Assembly (NCBI GenBank): GCA_902490145.1
Contig: CABUCT010000021.1
Location: 1 to 13,431 of the forward strand
Source: an uncultured Oscillospiraceae bacterium
GTDB lineage: Bacteria; Bacillota; Clostridia; Oscillospirales; Acutalibacteraceae
Direction: 5' to 3'
Length of the DNA: 13,431 nt
Shown: positions 5,999 to 12,520 of the stretch, piece after piece
How the letters are laid out: the number at the start of each line of letters is the position of its first letter
Position numbering within the stretch: position 1 is the stretch's first letter
The notes under the pieces: generated by a model
What the model saw: the letters and a program-made list of their open reading frames with translations, nothing else
What the model was told of the DNA's origin: nothing
Database searches by the model: none
Translations under genes and position numbers: made by a program

Positions 5999-7393
5999 TT
6001 AAAACTCTGCCGAGCCGGTCGTTCTGGGGAACGGCAGGACATCACGAATATTTTGAACACCGGTAATATACATAATGATTCTTTCAAATCCAAGACCGTA
6101 ACCGGAATGTTTAACACCGCCGTATTTACGAAGATCAAGATACCACCAGTAATCTTTTTCATCAAGATTAAGCTCTTGCATGCGTTTTTTCAGAACATCA
6201 AGACGTTCTTCACGCTGGCTGCCGCCGATAATCTCTCCAACTCCCGGGACGAGACAGTCCATAGCAGCAACTGTTTTGTTATCATCGTTAATTCTCATAT
6301 AGAAAGCCTTTATTTCTTTCGGATAATCGATAACAAACAGAGGCTTTTTATAAATCTTTTCGGTAAGATATCTTTCATGCTCAGTTTGTAAATCACAGCC
6401 CCAGCTTACCGGATATTCAAACTCGTCATTATGTTTTTCCAGAATCTCAACCGCCTCAGTATATGTTACGCATCCAAACTTGGAATTGACAACAAAATTA
6501 AGGCGTTCAATCAAACCTTTATCAACAAAACTGTTAAAGAAATTCATTTCATCGGGACAGGTTTTCATCACGTGATTGATAATATGTTTTATCATGGCTT
6601 CTGCTGTTTCCATATCATCGTTAAGATCGGCAAAAGCCATTTCAGGTTCGATCATCCAGAACTCAGCGGCATGACGGTTGGTGTTGCTGACCTCCGCACG
6701 GAAGGTGGGACCGAATGTATATACTTTGCCAAATGCCATAGCCATACATTCAGCAGAAAGCTGGCCCGAAACAGTAAGTGAAGTTGGTTTGCCGAAGAAG
6801 TCCTGAGAAAAGTCAATTTTTCCGTCTTTTGTACGGGGAGGGTTATCTGCATCAAGGGTTGTTACCCGAAACATTTCGCCCGCACCCTCACAGTCGCTTC
6901 CTGTAATAAGAGGGGCGTGAGCATAAACAAATCCACGGCTGTGGAAAAAATCATGAATAGCAAAAGCAACTTCCGAACGGACGCGATAAACAGCATTGAA
7001 TAGATTGGTACGGGGACGCAGATGAGCAATAGTACGTAAGAACTCAACAGAATGACGTTTTTTCTGAAGCGGATAATCAGGAGTTGAAGTTCCTTCAATC
7101 AAAATTTCATGTGCATGAATTTCAAATGGCTGTTTCATTTCAGGGGTAAGAACAACGGTGCCCTTTACCGAAATTGCCGAGCCAACATTTAACTTTGCAA
7201 TTTCCTTGAAGTTTTCAACTTTTCCTTCCTCAAACACGATCTGTAGACATTTAAAAGAGCTGCCGTCATTAAGCTCAATAAATCCGATGTTTTTTGAATC
7301 ACGAATAGTTCTTGCCCAGCCGGAAACCAAAACTTCCTTTTGGTCAAGTTCTGCATATTTAGCAAGCAATGCTGAAATTTCAAAGCGTTCCAT
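5999..7393 (-). CDS. asnS: Asparaginyl-tRNA synthetase
   Basis: This class IIb synthetase charges tRNA-Asn with asparagine. It has 464 residues, close to E. coli AsnRS (466) and longer than B. subtilis AsnRS (about 430), and contains the insertion around residues 180-202 (DADNPPRTKDGKIDF) that the E. coli type has. An N-terminal OB-fold anticodon-binding domain spans about 18-105 (VSGWARTIRDSKNIGFIEL). Motif 1 is in the 137-165 region, motif 2 is FRAEVSNTNRHAAEFWMIEP (231-250), and motif 3 is GYGLGFERI (431-439). The RHAAEFW signature favours AsnRS over AspRS. The start at 7393 has GGAGA eight bases upstream and a sigma-A-like promoter beyond that. I see no T-box sequence in the short leader, so tRNA-sensing control is not evident. 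It is followed by an aspartate aminotransferase on the same strand. Confidence 0.97.
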   Translation of the reverse strand: MERFEISALLAKYAELDQKEVLVSGWARTIRDSKNIGFIELNDGSSFKCLQIVFEEGKVENFKEIAKLNVGSAISVKGTVVLTPEMKQPFEIHAHEILIEGTSTPDYPLQKKRHSVEFLRTIAHLRPRTNLFNAVYRVRSEVAFAIHDFFHSRGFVYAHAPLITGSDCEGAGEMFRVTTLDADNPPRTKDGKIDFSQDFFGKPTSLTVSGQLSAECMAMAFGKVYTFGPTFRAEVSNTNRHAAEFWMIEPEMAFADLNDDMETAEAMIKHIINHVMKTCPDEMNFFNSFVDKGLIERLNFVVNSKFGCVTYTEAVEILEKHNDEFEYPVSWGCDLQTEHERYLTEKIYKKPLFVIDYPKEIKAFYMRINDDNKTVAAMDCLVPGVGEIIGGSQREERLDVLKKRMQELNLDEKDYWWYLDLRKYGGVKHSGYGLGFERIIMYITGVQNIRDVLPFPRTTGSAEF

Positions 7394-7435
7394 CTATTAT
7401 GTCTCCAATACAATAAAATAAAACCATTAACAAAC

Positions 7436-7464
7436 ATTATATTACAAAATTCCTGCGATAACAA
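7436..7464 (-). promoter_or_regulatory. Sigma-A-type promoter of asnS
   Basis: On the minus strand, TTGTTA (7464-7459) and a perfect TATAAT (7441-7436) are separated by exactly 17 bp. The predicted start near 7429 gives a leader of about 35 bases, too short for a T-box riboswitch. Confidence 0.65.
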
Positions 7465-7501
7465 TAGTAAATTAAAATTTTTTTATTTCAGAAAATGTTT
7501 T

Positions 7502-7529
7502 TTTACAAATTACTGTGTTTTGTTAAAAT
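7502..7529 (+). promoter_or_regulatory. Possible second, upstream promoter of the yicC operon
   Basis: TTTACA (7502-7507) and TAAAAT (7524-7529) are 16 bp apart, and a TG two bases before the -10 gives an extended -10. The region is so AT-rich that chance matches are likely. Confidence 0.25.
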
Positions 7530-7562
7530 GGATATGCACAATGCAAAATTAAGGCGGTAATC

Positions 7563-7591
7563 TTGACATTGTTATTATAAAGAGGTATAAT
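7563..7591 (+). promoter_or_regulatory. Consensus sigma-A promoter of the yicC-remA-gmk-rpoZ-priA-def-fmt operon
   Basis: TTGACA (7563-7568) and TATAAT (7586-7591) are both perfect and separated by 17 bp. The predicted start near 7598 gives a leader of about 30 bases to the yicC ATG, which has an extended SD (AAGATGGTGAT, 7613-7623). No other clear promoter or terminator is visible down to fmt. Confidence 0.88.
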
Positions 7592-7628
7592 GACTAATAA
7601 TTGTTTTTAAAGAAGATGGTGATTATTA

Positions 7629-8507
7629 ATGATAAGAAGCATGACCGGATACGGTCGTTTTGAAGATGCTTCTTCCGGAAGAAATATTGCAGTGGAAATA
7701 AAATCTGTAAATCATAGATATTTTGAATTTTCATGCAGAGTTCCGAGGACTTTTGGCTTTCTTGAGGATAAGCTTAAAAATTACGTTCAGTCAAGAGTTT
7801 CCCGCGGAAAAATTGATTTATATTTAAATGTTGAAGCTGATGAATCAACATTATGTGAGGTTAGTGTAAATAAGGCTTTAGCTCAGGGATATGCAAATGC
7901 TCTTAATGAGATAGCAGAATGCTGCGGTATTAAAAACAGCACTTCCGCAATTGATATTGCCCGTTTTCCAGAGGTTCTGACTGTTAAAAAACCGCCGGAA
8001 GATGAGGAAAAGCTTTGGAATGATGTAAGATCAGTGACAGAAAAAGCAGTTGACGCATTTTTGGAAATGAGAGAAATTGAAGGGGAAAAACTGCGTGAGG
8101 ATATTCTTTCAAGGGTTGATAATATTCTTAAATCAGTTGATTTTGTGGAGGAAAATTCTCCGAAGACTGTGGAAAAGTACAGGGAACGTCTTGAGGCAAA
8201 AATGCATGAATTATTGGAAGATCATTCGGTTGACGAACAGAGATTACTTTCCGAAACTGCAATCTTTGCGGATAAAATTGCGGTTGATGAAGAAACGGTT
8301 CGCTTAAGAAGTCATATGGAACAGATAAGGAGTCTGCTTGATTCATCCGAGGCTGTTGGAAGAAAGCTTGATTTTGTTTTGCAGGAATCTAACAGAGAAA
8401 TCAATACCATCGGTTCAAAATCTCAAAATACCGATATAGCAAAAACAGTAGTTGATGTTAAGGCAGAGCTTGAAAAAATTCGTGAACAGCTGCAAAACAT
8501 TGAATAG
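7629..8507 (+). CDS. yicC: YicC/YloC family endoribonuclease
   Basis: YicC-family proteins (E. coli YicC, B. subtilis YloC) are reported as metal-dependent endoribonucleases linked to RNA turnover. The protein has 292 residues, the family's usual size. The N-terminal family signature MIRSMTGYGR opens the protein, followed by VEIKSVNHRYFEFSCRVPR and GKIDLYLNVE. The C-terminal DUF1732 part carries ETAIFADKIAVDEE, RLRSHMEQ and the highly conserved QESNREINTIGSKS. The central and C-terminal parts are rich in Glu/Lys and probably helical. It is the first gene of the operon, eight bases before remA, exactly as yloC precedes remA in B. subtilis. The consensus promoter and short leader suggest steady expression. 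The family call is secure; the RNA targets cannot be told. Confidence 0.94.
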   Translation: MIRSMTGYGRFEDASSGRNIAVEIKSVNHRYFEFSCRVPRTFGFLEDKLKNYVQSRVSRGKIDLYLNVEADESTLCEVSVNKALAQGYANALNEIAECCGIKNSTSAIDIARFPEVLTVKKPPEDEEKLWNDVRSVTEKAVDAFLEMREIEGEKLREDILSRVDNILKSVDFVEENSPKTVEKYRERLEAKMHELLEDHSVDEQRLLSETAIFADKIAVDEETVRLRSHMEQIRSLLDSSEAVGRKLDFVLQESNREINTIGSKSQNTDIAKTVVDVKAELEKIREQLQNIE

Positions 8508-8515
8508 GTGACAAT

Positions 8516-8764
8516 ATGGAATTTATAAATGTTGGTTTTGGAAATCTTGTTGCAGGTGACAGAATTATTTCGGTTGTAAGTCCTGATTCTGCACCTGTAA
8601 AAAGAATGGTGCAAGAAGCACGATCTAACGGATTATTGATAGATGCGACTCAGGGAAGAAGAACCGGGAGCGTCATTGTTGCAGATAGCGGACATATTGT
8701 TTTGTCATATTTATCCGCTGAGAGAATTTTTGGAGCAACACAAGATACAAAAGAATCTGAATAA
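8516..8764 (+). CDS. remA: RemA/DUF370 family DNA-binding regulator
   Basis: In B. subtilis, RemA is a small DNA-binding protein that activates biofilm-matrix and osmoprotection genes. This 82-residue product starts MEFINVGFGNLVAGDRII and contains VSPDSAPVKR and DATQGRRTGSVI, closely matching B. subtilis RemA (89 residues). Arg16, Arg48 and Arg49 correspond to the B. subtilis arginines 18, 50 and 51 needed for DNA binding, so DNA binding is probably kept. The start has AGGTGA five bases upstream, and the gene lies eight bases after yicC and 18 before gmk. Its targets in this organism are unknown; many clostridia keep remA without the Bacillus matrix operons, so the role may differ. Confidence 0.93.
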   Translation: MEFINVGFGNLVAGDRIISVVSPDSAPVKRMVQEARSNGLLIDATQGRRTGSVIVADSGHIVLSYLSAERIFGATQDTKESE

Positions 8765-8782
8765 AGTTCGGGAGGTAGATTT

Positions 8783-9394
8783 ATGGATACAAATAAAGGT
8801 AGATTGTTTTTAATATCCGCTCCTTCCGGCTGTGGAAAAGATACAATTCTTTCTGCTTTTTTCAAAAAACATCCGGAATGTGTTTTTTCAATTTCAACTA
8901 TTACGAGACCGAGAAGAGATGCAAGCGATGATTTAAAATATAATTTTATATCTAAGGAAGAGTTTGAAAAACTTATAGAAAATGATAAGCTTCTGGAATA
9001 TGCCGAGTATTGCGGGAATTATTACGGAACACCGAGAGAGCCGATTGAAAAGTGGATAAATGAAGGTAAAGATGTTTTTGTCGAGCTTGAAACTGTTGGT
9101 GCTGCAAAAATAATGCAAAAAATACCCGACCTTATAAGTATATTCATTTTGCCTCCGTCTCTTAAAGAGTTGAGAAGAAGACTTTCCGGAAGGAAAACCG
9201 AGGATGAGGAAAAAATTGAGGCTCGTATAAATGAAGCTGTCAGGGAAATGGCCTGTGCAGCAAATTATGATTATGTATTAATAAATGACCGTTTGGAAGA
9301 TGCTGTATTGTTACTTGAAAGTATCGTTACAGCCGATAGAGCCAAGGTGTCACGAAATAAAAATATTATTAATGAGGTGCTTAATAATGCTTAA
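8783..9394 (+). CDS. gmk: Guanylate kinase
   Basis: Guanylate kinase phosphorylates GMP to GDP with ATP, in the cytosol, in GTP and (p)ppGpp metabolism. The protein has 203 residues, the normal length. The P-loop is SAPSGCGKDT (12-21), with Lys19 for phosphate binding; the usual first glycine is Ala13, and KDT replaces KST or KGT. The GMP-binding part keeps Arg42, Arg45, Tyr53, LLEYAE (70-75) and NYYGTPR (79-85). The segment RPRRDASDDLKYNF is one residue shorter than the usual RxPRxGExxGxDYxF, lacking its Gly-Glu and Asp, and the usual EIDVQGA is ELETVGA (101-107). The lid region SIFILPPSLKELRRRL-SGRKTEDEE is typical. It has a strong GGGAGGT SD and overlaps rpoZ by eight bases. Function is supported by position and motifs despite the divergence. 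Confidence 0.93.
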   Translation: MDTNKGRLFLISAPSGCGKDTILSAFFKKHPECVFSISTITRPRRDASDDLKYNFISKEEFEKLIENDKLLEYAEYCGNYYGTPREPIEKWINEGKDVFVELETVGAAKIMQKIPDLISIFILPPSLKELRRRLSGRKTEDEEKIEARINEAVREMACAANYDYVLINDRLEDAVLLLESIVTADRAKVSRNKNIINEVLNNA

Positions 9395-9566
9395 TCCCGC
9401 AATAGGAAAACTTATTGATACTTATGAAAATCGATATGATCTTGTGATTGACGTTGCAAAAAGAGCAAGAAAAATCAGCAATTATGCAGAGGAACAAGAT
9501 GAAATTCTTACTGTTAAACCGGTAACGCTTGCTTTGAACGAACTCAGCGAAGAAAAATGTAAATAA
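9387..9566 (+). CDS. rpoZ: DNA-directed RNA polymerase omega subunit
   Basis: Omega assists folding and assembly of the beta-prime subunit of RNA polymerase. The 59-residue protein starts MLNPAIGKLIDTYENRYDLV and continues VAKRARKI and VTLALNEL, matching the short Firmicute omega pattern (B. subtilis 67 residues). The frame is open upstream, but the ATG at 9387 is chosen because GAGGTG (9374-9379) lies seven bases before it and the protein then begins at the family start. It overlaps the gmk stop by eight bases, suggesting coupled translation. In B. subtilis coaBC follows; here priA follows directly. Confidence 0.92.
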   Translation: MLNPAIGKLIDTYENRYDLVIDVAKRARKISNYAEEQDEILTVKPVTLALNELSEEKCK

Positions 9567-9595
9567 TGTTTTAAAGAATCAAGGGGGCTTGTCAG

Positions 9596-12034
9596 ATGAG
9601 CAAAACGGTTGTCAGCGTTGCAGTTGAGCAAACGGCTTATCATTTTGACAAGTCCTATGATTATTTTTTGCCGTCTGATTTTGATGCCGACAGCATTGTC
9701 GGGAAAAGGGTTCTAATACCGTTTGGCCGTGGAACCGGAAAACGATGTGGCTTTGTTGTTGCATCAAATGTTGAAAAAAGTGATAAAGAACTGAAAAGTG
9801 TTTCTGAAGTTCTTGACGATTATCCCGTATTAAACAGCGAGATGTTATGCCTTGGAGAGTGGATAAAGGATCAGGCTTTTAGCACGCTTTATGATGTGTA
9901 TAAAGCAATGCTCCCGTCTGGACTTAATATGCAGCTTAAAGTTATTTATCGTTTGGCGGAAAATCTTTCACAGGAAAAGTTAAAATCTTTATCATTTGAA
10001 GAGGGTAGAATAGCAGAAGCTTTATCCCTTGCTAAATCAGGAATTGAAAAAGACAAGTTGATGATTGATTTTAATTGTGATGATTCTTTAATAAAAAAGC
10101 TTGTAAATAAAGGTATTATTGTAAGATTTGACAGTACAGATCGCCGTACGGGTGATGCAACAGTTCGAACAGTAAGGCTTTTGGAAAGTGTTGATGAGAC
10201 AGTAAGGTTTACGCCTAAGCAAAGGGAAATTATTTCTTTGCTTCAAGAAATCGGACCTGCGACAATAAAAGAAATTTGTTATTTTACAGGCATTGGTGAA
10301 TCTGTAATAAAGACTCTTGAGAAAAAGGGATATGTTGAAATATACGATACCGAGATATATAGGACTCCTGTTGCAGCTGACAGCAGAACTTGTGAAAAAA
10401 TCAGGCTAAATAAGAGTCAGTCAGAAGTTTTTAATACACTTTCTAATCTTATGAAGAAACCAAATGGAGCAGCTGCACTTTTGTATGGAGTTACAGGAAG
10501 CGGAAAAACTCAGGTGTATTTAAAGCTTATTGAAGAAAATATTAATAAAGGTAAAGACGCTATTGTAATGGTTCCTGAAATTTCACTGACGCCTCAACTT
10601 GTCTCTGCTTTCAAAAGTCGGTTTAGAGACAATGTTGCTGTATTTCACAGCCGTTTGTCCATGGGGGAAAGACTGGACGAGTGGAAACGAGTGAAACGTG
10701 GAGAAGCAAAAATTGCAATAGGAACTCGTTCCGCAATTTTTGCACCGTTTGAAAATCTCGGATTAATTGTTATTGATGAGGAGCAGGAGCACACATACAA
10801 ATCTGAATCCTCTCCTCGATATCATGCCCGTGATGTTGCAAGGTTTCGTGCTGCATACCACAATGCTCTTCTTTTGCTTGCTTCGGCAACACCTTCAGTT
10901 GAAAGCTTTGCAAAAGCTAAAGAGGGTAAATATGTTCTGTGCAGAATGGATAAGCGTTATGGAAATTCAATTTTGCCAGAGGTTAAAATCATTGACATGC
11001 GAGAAGAAATTATGAGCGGGAATACATCAATTATCAGTAGTCAGCTGCTCGAAATGCTTAAGGAAAACAAGAAAAACGGCAACCAATCTATTTTGCTTTT
11101 AAATCGAAGAGGATATAATACTTATATTTCATGCCGAAGTTGCGGAAAGGTTATTTCATGTGATAATTGCAGTATTTCAATGTCTTATCACCGTGCAAAT
11201 AATCGTTTGATGTGTCACTATTGCGGAGCTTCAAAAGAACTCCCTGACAGTTGTCCGGAATGCGGTGGCGAATTTATTAAAATGAGTGGTGTAGGAACTC
11301 AGTATGCAGAGGATGAAATTAAAAAATTAATTCCTGAAGCCAGAATTTTGCGTATGGATGCCGATACCACAATGGCAAAAAATTCTCATGCTGAAAAGCT
11401 GACTGAATTTGCAAAAGGTGAATATGACATTCTTGTCGGGACCCAAATGGTGGCGAAAGGGCTTGATTTTGAAAAAGTTACATTGGTTGGTGTATTGAAT
11501 GCTGATCAGGCAATTTACAATAGTGATTTCAGAGCCTATGAAAGAGCTTTTTCACTGCTCACTCAGGTTATAGGAAGAGCGGGAAGAAGTTCATCCGACG
11601 GAATAGCCGTATTACAAACAATGACTCCTGACAATGAAATCATAAAATTGGCTTCCAATCAAAATTATGATAAATTTTTTGCTCAGGAAATAGCTTTAAG
11701 AAGAGTGCTTGAATATCCTCCTTATTGTGATATTTGCATGCTTGGATTTGTCGGACGGGATGATAATTCGGCTTTATCAGCTTCAAAAGCTATGTTTGAG
11801 ATAATAAAAAATCTTGTATGCGGGGAATTTTCTGATGTTAAGGTAAAAATATTGGGACCTTCCCCGGCGAAGATAATTAAAGTTGGAGGAAAATTCAGAT
11901 ATAGAATAATTATAAAATGCAAAAATTCCAAGAGATTCAGAGAGATGCTTAAAACAGCTCTTTGTGAAACGGGAAAATTAAATTTTCGGAGTGTGTCAGT
12001 ATATGCTGATATGAACCCCGAAGGAATACTGTAA
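9596..12034 (+). CDS. priA: Primosomal protein N' (replication restart helicase PriA)
   Basis: PriA recognises stalled forks and D-loops, unwinds DNA 3' to 5', and reloads the replicative helicase. The 812 residues match the family length (B. subtilis about 805). The N-terminal DNA-binding domain begins VVSVAVEQTAYHFDKSYDYF. Walker A is GVTGSGKT (298-305, Lys304). Walker B is DEEQEHTYK (394-402) followed by PRYHARDVA; most PriA proteins have DEEH here. ATPSVESFA is motif III. Eight cysteines in four CxxC pairs (CRSC, CDNC, CHYC, CPEC; residues 513-556) form the two-zinc binding region. Later motifs include VGTQMVAKGLDFEKV and VIGRAGR. The C terminus YADMNPEGIL resembles the usual DVDP end. 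AAGGGGG lies eight bases before the ATG. It is 29 bases after rpoZ. Confidence 0.96.
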   Translation: MSKTVVSVAVEQTAYHFDKSYDYFLPSDFDADSIVGKRVLIPFGRGTGKRCGFVVASNVEKSDKELKSVSEVLDDYPVLNSEMLCLGEWIKDQAFSTLYDVYKAMLPSGLNMQLKVIYRLAENLSQEKLKSLSFEEGRIAEALSLAKSGIEKDKLMIDFNCDDSLIKKLVNKGIIVRFDSTDRRTGDATVRTVRLLESVDETVRFTPKQREIISLLQEIGPATIKEICYFTGIGESVIKTLEKKGYVEIYDTEIYRTPVAADSRTCEKIRLNKSQSEVFNTLSNLMKKPNGAAALLYGVTGSGKTQVYLKLIEENINKGKDAIVMVPEISLTPQLVSAFKSRFRDNVAVFHSRLSMGERLDEWKRVKRGEAKIAIGTRSAIFAPFENLGLIVIDEEQEHTYKSESSPRYHARDVARFRAAYHNALLLLASATPSVESFAKAKEGKYVLCRMDKRYGNSILPEVKIIDMREEIMSGNTSIISSQLLEMLKENKKNGNQSILLLNRRGYNTYISCRSCGKVISCDNCSISMSYHRANNRLMCHYCGASKELPDSCPECGGEFIKMSGVGTQYAEDEIKKLIPEARILRMDADTTMAKNSHAEKLTEFAKGEYDILVGTQMVAKGLDFEKVTLVGVLNADQAIYNSDFRAYERAFSLLTQVIGRAGRSSSDGIAVLQTMTPDNEIIKLASNQNYDKFFAQEIALRRVLEYPPYCDICMLGFVGRDDNSALSASKAMFEIIKNLVCGEFSDVKVKILGPSPAKIIKVGGKFRYRIIIKCKNSKRFREMLKTALCETGKLNFRSVSVYADMNPEGIL

Positions 12035-12051
12035 TTAAGGAGATAAAATAT

Positions 12052-12501
12052 ATGGCACTGAGAATAATAATAAAAGAGGGAGATGAACTTCTCACTAAAA
12101 AATGCAGAGAGGTCACGGCGTTTGATGAGAAACTGCACACCCTGCTTGATGATATGGCGGAAACTATGTATGCTGCTGACGGAGTGGGGCTTGCAGGTCC
12201 TCAGGTAGGAGTACTTCGCCGTCTTTGTGTAATAGATATTGGAGATGGGATTATTGAGCTTATAAATCCTGTAATAACCAAAAAAAGCGGAATACAGGAA
12301 ACCGCGGAGGGTTGTTTATCAAGCCCTGGAAAATGCGGGATAACACGTCGTCCGAAAAAGGTAACCGTAGAATACTTTGACAGAAACGGAAAGAAAAAGA
12401 CTGTAACCGGTGTTGATCTGTTTGCAAAGGCATTGTGTCATGAAATAGATCATCTTGACGGAATCTTATATTCTCAGCATGTTATAGAATGGACTAAATA
12501 A
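12052..12501 (+). CDS. def: Peptide deformylase
   Basis: Peptide deformylase removes the N-formyl group from nascent proteins, usually with Fe2+ or Zn2+. The 149-residue product has all three motifs: GVGLAGPQ (44-51, Gln51), EGCLS (86-90, metal ligand Cys88) and CHEIDHLDG (from 129, metal ligands His130 and His134, catalytic Glu131). Motif I has Gly49 where most enzymes have Ala (GLAAPQ), a conservative change. The short length without a C-terminal extension is compatible with type I or short type III forms; I do not separate them. AAGGAG lies nine bases before the ATG. The gene is 17 bases after priA and is followed by fmt, its functional partner in the formylation cycle, as in many bacteria. 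Confidence 0.95.
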   Translation: MALRIIIKEGDELLTKKCREVTAFDEKLHTLLDDMAETMYAADGVGLAGPQVGVLRRLCVIDIGDGIIELINPVITKKSGIQETAEGCLSSPGKCGITRRPKKVTVEYFDRNGKKKTVTGVDLFAKALCHEIDHLDGILYSQHVIEWTK

Positions 12502-12520
12502 TTTTTTCGGGGGAATAGGT

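Noticed and set aside
6053..6781. Open frames on the plus strand opposite asnS (6053-6391 and 6431-6781)
   Set aside because: They are antisense shadows of a well-conserved synthetase gene, with no RBS and no recognisable protein features.
7394..7628. T-box riboswitch before asnS
   Set aside because: The predicted asnS leader is only about 35 bases, and neither a T-box motif nor a specifier stem was seen in the region.
9285..9386. Upstream extension of the rpoZ frame inside gmk
   Set aside because: It lies wholly within the gmk coding sequence in another frame. The ATG at 9387 has a proper SD and gives the family N terminus.
11722..12140. Minus-strand open frames across the priA-def junction
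   Set aside because: They are antisense to two clearly conserved genes and encode hydrophobic, Phe/Ser-rich translations typical of shadow frames in AT-rich DNA.
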